Assembly (NCBI GenBank): GCA_963691705.1
Contig: OY829542.1
Span: 43,397,105-43,461,104, forward strand
Direction: 5' to 3'
Origin: Viola odorata
Lineage: Eukaryota; Streptophyta; Magnoliopsida; Malpighiales; Violaceae
DNA: 64,000 bases
Of the stretch, positions 46,394 to 56,205 are shown piece after piece; the first letter of the stretch is position 1, and the number at the start of each line of letters is the position of its first letter. The notes beneath the pieces are model-generated. The model had not been told where the DNA came from and ran no database searches. It saw only the letters and a program-made list of their open reading frames with translations. A program made the translations under genes and the position numbers.

Positions 46394-48397
46394 ATGGCCA
46401 AGACTCGCCGCCCTGAGTCGAAGTCTGCCGATGAGAAAAAGATGGATATTACGGCTAGCAGTATCACCTCTGAAATCGCTCTCAATGAGCATTTAGCCGC
46501 ACATAATGCTGTTATCCCTGACGATTATAAGGCTACCGTTGCCCCTGAGTCGATACGCTTGAACAACGTTTTGACGGGCAAACGTAGGGTTCTGTATGCA
46601 CAAATGTTCCATTATGGTTTCCTGCTTCCCATCAACCCTTTCATAAAATAGTTGCTTGTTGCCTGCGATTTGAATCCCGTTCAATTAGCCCCAAATGCAT
46701 ATTGCTGTGTTTATGTCTTTCTGGAACTTTGTAAATATAAGGGGATTACTTCTCCTTCTCTTTTGTTGCTTAAGTCAGTTTTTAAGCTGATGAAGTGTCG
46801 GGGTGTGATAACGATATCGCCCCGTTATGACGATGACTCACTCAAGTCCATTACTTGGAAACTCCTTCACATTGAGTCTTCCGTTGATGCTTGGAAAAAA
46901 GGAGTTCTTTGTGATAAATCTTCCCGAAGCTCCTGGTTCCTGGTGGTGATCTGGGTTTAACCAAGACGTCAAGGATAATGTCTGGGGCCGGCCGGAGAGC
47001 CTTCCTCCGCGTGAACAAGGCTGGCTAGACAAATTGCTTCAACTGGAAATCAGCGTTCACATCCGTTATGTGGCGTGCAGGGCTGATATCAAGGACTGCG
47101 TTAGACGTGAGTGTCGTGTCGCTTCCTTCCTTACTATCGCTGATACTAATGCTAACGTTATTTTGCGATCATGCAGCGACGGATCCCAATTACAAGCTTG
47201 AAAATGTTAGGAGACGACTGAAAAAGGGCCCAGGAGAGAGAAGAAAAAGAGAGGGCCACCTCCCCGGGAGCTACTGATAACCCAACTGTACTACTGACTG
47301 CTTCCGTGAGCCTTGCTCAACCATCCTCTTCTAAAGTCCCTAAGGCCCTTGCCAAAGGAAAAAAGAAGAAAAGAACGAGAAGTGTTGCCGCTCTCACTCC
47401 TTCTCCAGACGCGGCAGCCTCTTCTGAAGTGCCTCCTCTTAACACTGCTGTCGTGAGTGTACTTTTTGACTGCGATATGCCGTATATTGATGTCTGTCGT
47501 TGTTTTTTCCGTTTCTCTTATCTGCGTTTTATACTAGGTTCTTTGCAGGATACTGTTGTTGTTTCCGCATCTCCCCTAGGTGATATGGATATGGGTTATG
47601 TGCTGGGTGGTTCCAAGAAAAGATCTCGGTCGGAGGGTGAGGGTGGAAGCTTATCCTCAACTATCACTGCCACGAAAGTCCAATCTGACAGCGTCTTCGT
47701 GTCTACGGGCATTCCCCAGAATCACCCTTCTGAGTTTCTGGTGAACATGGGTACGGCGGAGTCCTTTGGGGCTTCACCCAATTCTTTTGGTGGACCTGTT
47801 CACTCATATGGTCCTAACTTGGACTACCAAGAAGGTTTACAGGACTTTTCGGGCTACCATCCTCACGGTTCCTTCGTCGTCCAAGGGGGCCCTTCTACAC
47901 ACGTTCGCCCTCCTATTCCTTTGGCATTTATCCCCTCAAGCGTTCTTTTGTCGCAACGCTCTGGCGAGGGGGCCGCCGCCTTCGACTTTGCTGCGGATCT
48001 AAGCTCATCGAGTGACCCCGGCACTGTGACTCACCAAGTGGGCTTATATGATTTTCGTAATACAGGCTTAGCGACTATCGGAGGCGATGGCTCGGATGAG
48101 GCTTCTGCTTTCTTAGCGGCCCAGATATTATCGTCTGCTGCCGAACGGGAAGCTTTCCTCTCTAAGGTTGATGACGACAAAGCGAATTCGCTACGCTCTA
48201 GTCTCTTTACCAATTTTATGAAATTTCATTACTGGACAGAGCACGTACAACGTCAGGCTGCCTCTCTTACCGCGTCCCTTTCTGAACTTTTGCGAGAGCG
48301 AAATGAGAAGAATAAGTTGCTGGAGGAACGCATTTGATTATTACTGGCCCAGCAGGAACTGAAAGGGCAAGCGTCGACCCTTGATGCTGCCCTGGCA
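46394..48397 (+). pseudogene. Antisense gene aORF4 (C-type, 3' truncated)
   Basis: ATG at 46,394 (MAKTRRPESK). Exon 1 to 47,106 shares LRLNN.LTG.RR.LYA, MFHYGF and RYDDDSLK with the B copy. It has a TAG at 46,649 and a one-base insertion near 46,905. Intron 1 is 47,107-47,176 (GTGAGT...ATGCAG, 70 nt, the same length as in B). Exon 2 is basic, with a one-base insertion near 47,255. Intron 2 is 47,453-47,548 (GTGAGT...TTTGCAG, 96 nt, phase 0). Exon 3 contains QVGLYDFRNTGLATIG and a coiled coil, then is cut at about 48,397 where Ogre sequence begins, losing over 100 residues compared with B. Confidence 0.7.
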
Positions 48398-49738
48398 TAT
48401 CGGCGTATGACCATGCGAATACGTCCGAGTAGTCTTTGAGGAGGGAAATCAACCTTTCTCTTTGAATCGTATCCAGGGTGGTTCCGATCTTAACCAACTT
48501 CTGATTCTCATTGCTTGCCCCCAAATTTACTTCGTCCAATTCCTCCCGATGAGGGGTTATGGCATTTTTCGAACTTTCCAGTAAATGGGCCAATTCACAG
48601 AGGATTTCGGCCTTATCTTCGGTTGTAACGACGATTTCTTCACCAGTAAAGACATACGTTTTATCAAGACAATCCGAACTAACATTCATCCTGAAATTAA
48701 AAATGCGAAAAGAAGAGATGCGTAAAATGAAAATTGCATATATATTGATTTTTAACAAAGGGGAACATGAGTCCTTACAAAAAAATGTTTTTGTGAGAAA
48801 ATGTGCGAACATATATATATATATGTATATATTTCAAAAGGAGTAATTACGGAGAAACATCTGGAAGCATGGTGATGGTCCAGTTGCACACAGACTCCCC
48901 TGACTTCTTTACGAAAATGATTGAACTAGGCGACGATTCTTCTTCTCCCAGAGTACAAATACGGAGGTCCGATACCCTGATCGGACTTTCATTGATGGTT
49001 TCGGCTGCGAAGGGGAACATGGCTCTGATATGGGGGATTTGCATTTTATCATTTGGCGTAGAACGTCCAAATAGCTTAGCTAGCTGCTTTTCTTTCTTTT
49101 CTTGGGAAATTTTGGCAAAATCGGCCTCGCTGGGTTGGTACCCTAAACCAAAGCGGTCTTCGAAGCTCTTTAGAGATGCCCAACCTTTTGACCCTTGTAA
49201 CTCGGTCCCGAGCTATTTTCCCAGTTGGAAATTTCCCTCTGGTATCAACTTAGTGGTTGTTTCGGCCATTTCTGAATTCGAGGCTTCGAAAATGGGGGAT
49301 CCTTCCTTGATCCAATCCGTGTTGACGATTTCGAAGGCTTGAAAAGAGCTCTCTAAGGTTTCAGTAGTTTCGATATAAGGCACGGACGAATGTTTGGCCA
49401 GGATTAAGGCTTCCTCTGCCTTTATTGTGACGAGGGCATTGTCTTTGACGTACTTGAGGCACTGATGTAGGGAAGAGGGGACGGCTCCTGCTGAATGGAT
49501 CCATGGCCGTCTTAGAAGCATGCTGTAGGCGGGTTGGATTTCCATGATCTGAAATGTCAAGGCGAAAGTGTAGGACTCGATGACCATATCCAACTCAAAG
49601 TTCCCGATGATCTCTCGAGTGGTGCCATCGAAAGCCCTAGCCATCATTCCGCTAGGTTTCATGTGAGAAAAATCAACCGGTAGTTGTTCGAGGACATGTC
49701 TGGGCATGACATTCAATGCGGACCCGTTATCAATCAGG
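48398..49738 (-). pseudogene. Ogre protease to pre-RT fragment, with intron
   Basis: The aspartic protease starts abruptly at LIDNGSALNVMP (49,738) and continues with FDGTTREIIGNFELD, MEIQPAYSMLLRRPWIH and GAVPSSLHQCLKYV, an Ogre-type pattern. The expected LGRPWIH is LRRPWIH. A linker frame runs to 48,851. Then comes GTAATT (48,850) to TTTAATTTCAG (48,691), a 160-nt interval full of stops and TA repeats. Removing it joins the flanking frames, as known for the Ogre intron between protease and RT. The frame then reads to DYSDVFAWSYADMP and stops at the junction near 48,398. Catalytic RT is absent. Confidence 0.78.
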
Positions 49739-50990
49739 GCCTTTGGTAAGGGAGTACTGTCAACCGTTTCGAGGTGATACGCCCCCTTTCCGATAACACG
49801 AGTGACGCGGTACGGGCCTTCCCAGTTTGAGCTGAGCTTCCACATTCGTTGGCCCGCTGCTCGTTTATGAGCACGAGGTCTCCCGCTTTGAGCAGTCGCT
49901 CCTTAACGTGTCTGTTGTGATACCGCGCCATTCTTCTTTTGTAGTGCATTATTTTCAAGAGAGCTTCCTCGCGTGCCTCAGGTAGCATGTCAAGGTTAGC
50001 TCGTAACCTCTCCTCATTTAATTCCTCCTTGAAATATTCCACCCTCAAGCTAAGGGTGCCAATTTCGACAGGCGTTACCGCTTCGGTACCAAAAGCCATC
50101 GCAAAAGGCGTTTCCCCCATACTAGTTTTGACGGTCATGCGGTAAGCCCACATTACATAGGGTAACTCATCTGGCCACTTCTTTTTCGACCCCTCCAGAT
50201 TTTTCTTGATACCGCTCAGAATGCTTCGGTTGGTCACCTCCGCCTGGCCATTAGTCTAGGAATGCGCCACAGAGGAGAACCTTTGTTCAATCTGAAATTC
50301 TTCGCATTGCTCCTTAAAGAAGCGGCTGGTAAATTGCGCCTCGTTGTCACTAACTAGCACGCGAGGCACCCCGTAGCGCATGATCACTTGGTGCTTAAAG
50401 AAGTGCCATACCTTTTCAGTCGTAATAGTGGCTACCGCTTCTGCTTCTGCCTATTTAGTAAAGTAGTCCACTGCCACAATTACAAATTTCAGTTGGGACC
50501 TCGCCTTAGGAAAAGGGCCTAAAATATCGATTCCCCACTTAGCAAAAGGACAAGGTGCCACGATCTGAGATATTTCAGTAGCAGGTCGTCGAGGGATTTT
50601 GGCAAATTCTTGACATTTATGGCATGACTGCACAAAGTTGTTACAATCCCTGCGAATAGTGGGCCAATAGAATCCTGACCGAAACACCTGCACGGCCATG
50701 GTACCACCCGACACATGCATGCCGCAGATGCCTTCGTGAATCTCTCGCAGGGTATGGAGGCCTTCTTGTTCCGTTAAGCATTTTGCGACCGGGTGCGAGG
50801 AACAACTCCGAATTAGCGCCCCATCATAATAAGTGCACCTTGCCCCTTGCTTCAATAGTTTTTTCTTTTCTGCACTGTCGCTGGGTAGCTCGTCGTGTTT
50901 CAAAATTTTTATCACAGGGATCCTCCAATCCTTTTCGATCTCCTCTACATATAGCGACGACTGCTCCTCCATGAAGGACGGCAATGACCT
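49739..50990 (-). pseudogene. Integrase, element C (3' truncated)
   Basis: The zinc region (HPVAKC, HKCQEFAK), the core with WGIDILGPFP, the second Asp in VSDNEAQF and the Glu in NGQAEVTN are visible. The C-terminal module (NWEGPYRVTRVIGKGAYHLE) ends at STPLPK, where it joins the Ogre protease in frame; about 15 residues of the integrase end are lost. Stops include TAG 50,449-50,451 for Trp and TAG in the HPQTNG motif. There is a frameshift near 49,850. Confidence 0.8.
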
Positions 50991-52622
50991 TTCTTCATAG
51001 TACACGCCCTCTGGAATGGAGGCCTCCTGATTGGCTGCCGTCTTGGCAAGACTATCCGCCTCGGTATTATCCTCCCGCGGGATGTCTTCGAAAGTGACAC
51101 ACACACCTCTTTGTTCCATTTCTACCAACTCCCTTTTCACTTTCGAGAGGTATTGGGCCATGATCGGTTCTCTAGCTTGGGAATGTCCCAAGACTTGATC
51201 AATTATCAACTTGGTGTCCCCTCGCATCTTCAACCGTGGGGCTCTTGCTACCAGGTCGTTCTCAGTTTTGGTGAAGAGATTCCTTCCTACTCTAAGCCCC
51301 GCCAATAACGCTTCATACTCTGCTGCGTTGTTAGACAGTGGTTGTAGGATTCTGATGGCGTGCCGCACCTGCACATCGTGCGGCCCGACCATGTATATTC
51401 CAGCTCCCGCCAGCTCCTGTTTTTTGGCGCCATCCACATAGATAACCCATGTGTCCGCGGGGGCTTCTGAGGGTAAGATCTTTGTATCATTGTCTTTCTT
51501 TTCGAGCGGCTCCGCCGCCTTGTCCCCAGCAAATGTACACTCGGCGATAAAATCTACCAGAACCTGAGCTTTTACGGATGGCCGAGCTTTGTACTGTAAT
51601 CCGTATTGTTCCAACTCCATTGACCAAATCAACATCCTCCCCGAGGATTCTAGTTTCCTAAGAATTCTTCTCAACGGTTGGTCCGTGAGCACGGTGACCG
51701 GATGGGCCTGAAAATATCTGTCCATCTTTCGTGTGGACTGTATCAGGGTGAACGCCACCTTCTCAAGGTGGGTATACCGCACCTCGGCATCTTTTAACAC
51801 ATGACTGACGAAGAAGATAGGTCGGTGGGCGTAATTATCCTCCCAGACAAGAACAACACTGACCACTTCGTCCGCGACGCCAAGGTACAAGAATAAAGTG
51901 TCGCCCGGCTCTGGCCGTGTTAGCACCAAGTCGGACGACAAGTAAGCTTTCAAACCCATGAACGCCTCTTCGCATTCTTGTGTCCATCCGAAGGGAGCTT
52001 TCTTGCGTATGACTTTGAAGAACGGCAGGCACTTCTCGCCCTGCTTAGAGATGAACCGTCCCAGAGCAATGACGCGTCCTGTCAATCTCTGAACCTCCTG
52101 AAGGGTTCGCGGCGATACCATATCATGGATAGCCTTAATCTTTGACGAGTTCGGCTGGATGCCCTTTTGGCTTACCACATACCCCAAGAATTTTCCTGTT
52201 TGGAATGCGAATGCACACTTGCGGGGGTTCAACTTTATCTGGTACTTCCTTAACATATCAAACACTTCCTGCAAATCAGCCAGATAGTCACTGAAACTTC
52301 TGCTCTTGACCAGTACATCGTCTACGTACGCTTCTACATTTCTCCCGATTTGCTTTTCAAACACTTTGTTGGCCATACGCTGGAAGGTCGCCCCTGTGTT
52401 CTTTAAGCCGAACAACATTGCCGTGTAACAATAGGTGGCCTTCGAGGTTATAAATGCCGTCTTTTCCTCACCCTCCTTGGCCATAGGAATTTGATGGTAT
52501 CCGGAGTTGGCGTCCAAGGAACTCAAATACGCATATCCTGCCGCTTGATCGACTAACTGATCGATCTGAGGAAGCGGATAGCAATCCTTAGGACAAGCGT
52601 CGTTCAAGTTGGTGAAATCAAT
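50991..52622 (-). CDS. Reverse transcriptase and two RNase H domains, element C
   Basis: The long open frame has RT with LNDACPKDCYPLPQID, SLDANSGYHQIPMA and YVDD near 52,320 (MPFGL is MLFGL). RNase H follows (FFVSHVLKDAE, LTDQPLRRI, AQVLVDFIAE). Then comes the archaeal-type RNase H with VDGAKKQELAG, NAAEYEALL, GDTKLI and NTEADSLAK. The dual RNase H places it in the Tat lineage. It is the best-preserved Tat enzyme in the window and continues into integrase up to the stop at 50,451. TGA at 52,621 breaks it from the protease. Confidence 0.85.
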
Positions 52623-53700
52623 TCACATGCACCAGTCTCTGTTGGGCTTGCGGACTAAGAAGGGGTTGGCCAGCCAAGTGGGATATTGAACTTCTCGGAT
52701 GAATCCCGCATCTGACAATTTCGCTACCTCCTTATCAATCACCACTGCTTTTTCCACGGAGAATGCTCGCCGATTCTGTTGAACTGGCGTGGCGTGTGGG
52801 TCGACGTTGAGTCGGTGTTCAGCCACTTCCCTGGACACGCCAGGCATGTCCACCGGTTTCCACGCGAACTCTCCTTTGCACTTGTTCAACAGCCGAGCTA
52901 ATTGAGCTCTCTCCTCAGGGGTCAACTTTTCACTGGCCTGAAAGTTCGCTTCCTCGTTGCCCTGAATGTGAATGGGTACCATCGCATCTACTGGCTGGGT
53001 TCGCCTTTCATCCCTTTGCTCATAGGGGTCCGCTGCCACACACACATATTGATCACAGCTTTTTTGAATCATGAGCGAATAACACTCGACGGCTAGCTTT
53101 TGGTCGCCCTTGATCGATACTACCCCTTCCCACGAGGGGTATTTCATTCCTGAGATGTTTCTGAGATACCGCCGCCCCAAAACGATTGAGGAATGGCCGC
53201 CCTAGAATGGCACTATACGGTAGGATGAGATCCACGACCAAGAACATCAATTCTTCTAATCGTTTCGACGCATCTTCTCTGAAATACACAGGCAGCGCTG
53301 TGATTCCAATTACAGGTATAAGGATGCCATCAACTCCAATAATTGGTTTCTTGCAGGGCGCCAGTTCACTGGCAGGACGTTTCATGAGATTATATGCTTC
53401 CAACGAGAATAGGTTTACCGCACTGTCGTTATCAATGAGGGTTCTTCCCACCCCATGGCTCCCAATAACCGGTGTAACTACTAACGCATCATTATGAGGG
53501 AAGACGACGCCCTTCTCATCTTCTTCCGAGAAAGATATTACCATCCTGTCAAGCGCATCAATGGCTCCCTTTTTTGTCGGCTGGCCTTCCCGTTTTCGCT
53601 TCTCTCCTGTCAAGAGCGTTGTTGGGGTAATCTCGTCCAGGAACAACGCGCCCCCAGCGATAATGTTAATAATAGGGATATCCTCGTCATACATCATTAG
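52623..53700 (-). pseudogene. Protease and pre-RT linker, element C
   Basis: The protease active site reads LIDNDSAVNLF, where relatives have DNGSA; the Gly is lost, so it should be inactive. A frameshift near 53,100 leads to the linker with PTWLANPFLVRKP just before RT. The motif GEFAWKPVDMPG corresponds to the pre-RT block also seen in B. Confidence 0.78.
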
Positions 53701-55605
53701 CGCTTCTTTCCCCTTTGCCTCAGAAGTTCCGCTGTTCCTGAGGGGAGGAGGCGATTGATGGTCACCTAGTGCTCCGCGTGGGGGGTTGCTCCTAGTTTCT
53801 TCTCTCATTCGAGTGGCGAACTCTCCAAGATAGCCTTCTTCCAACAGTCGCTTTATTGCCAACTTTAACTCCCTGCATGCCTTTGTAGAATGCCCCTTAA
53901 CCTTATGGAATTTACAAAAAGTGTTTTCCCTTCCTCCCATGACCACCCCTGGCTTCACTGGGGCGGGATAGCGAATCGGCAGGTTCTGCTGCTGAATGAT
54001 GGCTAAGATTTCCGCTATCGGGAGTGTAAGGGGAGGGAGGTCAGGATCGTATGTTCGACCCTTAAAGGGATCCGCCTGCCACTGAACATTCAGACCGTCG
54101 CCCCTTCCTCTAGAGAAGTTACCCTTCTAGCGGCTCGACGCCTTGGGAATGTAATCTTTCCGCTGGGTGTATTTATCACCTGGACGGGTATCGTGGGTCG
54201 TACTGGCTTGAGCCGCAGGAGCAGGAGGGGCGCTCTGGGGCGTATCCCACATCCTGCTTCTATACTCCTCCTCTTCCATTCTCGCATAATTATGGGCCTT
54301 CAATCTTAACGCATCTAAGGTCGTTGGGGGGTCCACCATCAACGTATCCCTCAGCTTCCCATATCCACAATTCCGCTTCAAAGCTTCTATAGCAAAATCA
54401 ATAGTGATGCCGGGGGTTAATGACATTTTTATATCAAAGCGACCAAGGTAACTATTCAAAGACTCCTCTGGCTTTCTACATATATCAAACAAGGCTGCCG
54501 CGGATTTCCGAATAGGGATAGCTGTGCTGAAGCGGCTCTTAAACTTGGCCTCTAATTGCTGGAAATTGTCAATTGATCGAGCAGGAAGCCCTTCAAACCA
54601 GAGGCAAGCCACTCCTGACAATGTCATAACGAATATCTGACACAACGCCGCGTCGCTGTGCATCTGAAACTGGACGAAGTCCTTCACCTTGTTGAGATGT
54701 GAAATGGGGTCTCTGGTGCCGTCGTACGATTCCGTGGGGAGCTTGACATGTCGGCTGACCCTGTGGTGCCTTATACGGTGGGTGAAAGGATGACCAGCGG
54801 TGTCATCCAAGATCTCACGGTCATGACGAGGAGGAGACACGTCCAGGTGTCGCCTGTGCCCTCGAGGCTCCGGGGTGAGATGCCGCTGGGGAGATCGGCT
54901 GTGACTCCTGGGCGAACGGGATCGACGCCTCCTACTGCCTGATCTCTCACTTCGCTCCATAGATACCTCTCTACCGACTCCCTCTCTCCTGTCGTCCCAA
55001 CGCTCTCCGTATTCATCTAGCGGCCGCTCTACTTGAGAGACAGGAATCCGCGGCATCCGCGGTAGGTAGTGCTCCTCCTGTCCGCCTGCCAGTTGCGCAA
55101 AGCTGAATGACGTGCTTATCGCAGGTGAGGTCAGAGGGACACTCGTCTGGCGTCAAGGCGACACTTGTCGATCAGTGACAATAGACGGAGTGAAAATAAC
55201 TCGAGGGGGCACACCTGATGTCGCGGTGCTGGAAGTGGGGCCTGCGACCATCCCGATCAAATAATCCAAGTGGGCACGAAGAGCTAACATCGAGCTTACC
55301 GAGGGAGTAGTGAGGCTATCCATCCCAGAACTTACAAGCGGAGGGACGGAGTGACTGGATCCGCCCACGTGAGAAAATGGAGCTCCCATTGAGGAAGCAA
55401 GGGAACCCATTTGCAAAAACGGAGTACTCGTTTGAGAAAACGGGGTACCCGGTTGAGAAAACGATGTGCCAGCTGTCAATCCGAAAAGAAAGTCTGTCTG
55501 CGCAGAGGAAATTTCACGTGATGTGACATACGTACTGGACGAAGATTCCCTACGCGCGTGACCGCCATGAGTATGAGGGGGCGTGGATTCTGAATCTGAA
55601 GCCAT
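53701..55605 (-). pseudogene. Gag, element C
   Basis: ATG at 55605. The Pro/Ser-rich N-terminus has five near-repeats of a TPFSQ-type motif. TGA near 55,150 follows, then an RS-dipeptide-rich block (SGSRRRRSRSPRSHSRSP), then a capsid region (DPISHLNKVKDFVQF, LWFEGLPARSID) and a variant zinc knuckle CX2HX4HX4C (CKFHKVKGHSTKAC) near 53,900. TAG at 54,127 replaces a Gln that element B keeps. Otherwise the frame is continuous. Confidence 0.8.
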
Positions 55606-55669
55606 GATCCTTCGACTCTCAGAAAGAACAGAGCTTGGTTACTAAGGAAAACTCACTTAATCAACCAAA

Positions 55670-55688
55670 GCTCTCAATGAAAGCACCA
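55670..55688 (-). other. Candidate primer-binding site (element C)
   Basis: The minus strand reads TGGTGCTTTCATTGAGAGC two bases inside the LTR end. It is shared with element B except for one base. The tRNA is unassigned. Confidence 0.6.
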
Positions 55689-55690
55689 TT

Positions 55691-56205
55691 TGATAAGAGT
55701 CCGGGGGATACTGAGCAGGATCGGCTTGATCGGGGGTGGTCGGGAACACTGTACTAGGGGCCTTCGTCACCTGCAATGCGCCGGAGGGGGTCTCCGGCAT
55801 AAACACTCCGATGCCAAAGTCAGTGTGAGTAGTAAAAGTGGCAGGGGTTCAAACGCTATCTTAATCTTACCCTCTTGTCTGAAAAGGTGGGGGTATTTAT
55901 AGACAAAGGAAGGAGTGTACCGACAAGGGGTGGGAATAGTCCCTGGCGGATGTCGCTGGAGTGTCATAGAGTGATGTCATGCGGGATGACGTCACGCGGA
56001 GTGACGTCATGGATGACCTGGGATGGGATGCCGCCGTGCGGATGTCGCATAAGAGCCCCCCCGCTGATGTCGACCATCCCAGGGTCGGTCGCCAGGCTAA
56101 GGGCAGCATGAACAAGGCTTTGTCTCCCGCGACGGGTACAGTATGCTGGCCGGGTCACCCGGCGGGGTAGTGGAGATGCCGCTTCTGTGGTATCGATAGT
56201 TATCA
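55691..56205 (-). repeat. 5' LTR of element C
   Basis: 515 bp, minus strand TGATAAC...CTTATCA. TATAAATA lies at 55,894-55,901 (minus). Upstream, in U3, are two perfect TGACGTCA palindromes (55,987 and 56,002) plus TGATGTCA. The boundaries agree with the PBS and with the related LTR at 40,257-40,823. Confidence 0.82.

Noticed and set aside
48267..48812. A real 181-residue minus-strand protein
   Set aside because: Chimera of the Ogre intron, the pre-RT frame and the reverse of aORF4.
40257..56205. A single intact Tat element between the two C-type LTRs
   Set aside because: The 5-bp flanks do not match, the LTRs are clearly diverged, and Ogre sequence lies between integrase and the antisense genes.
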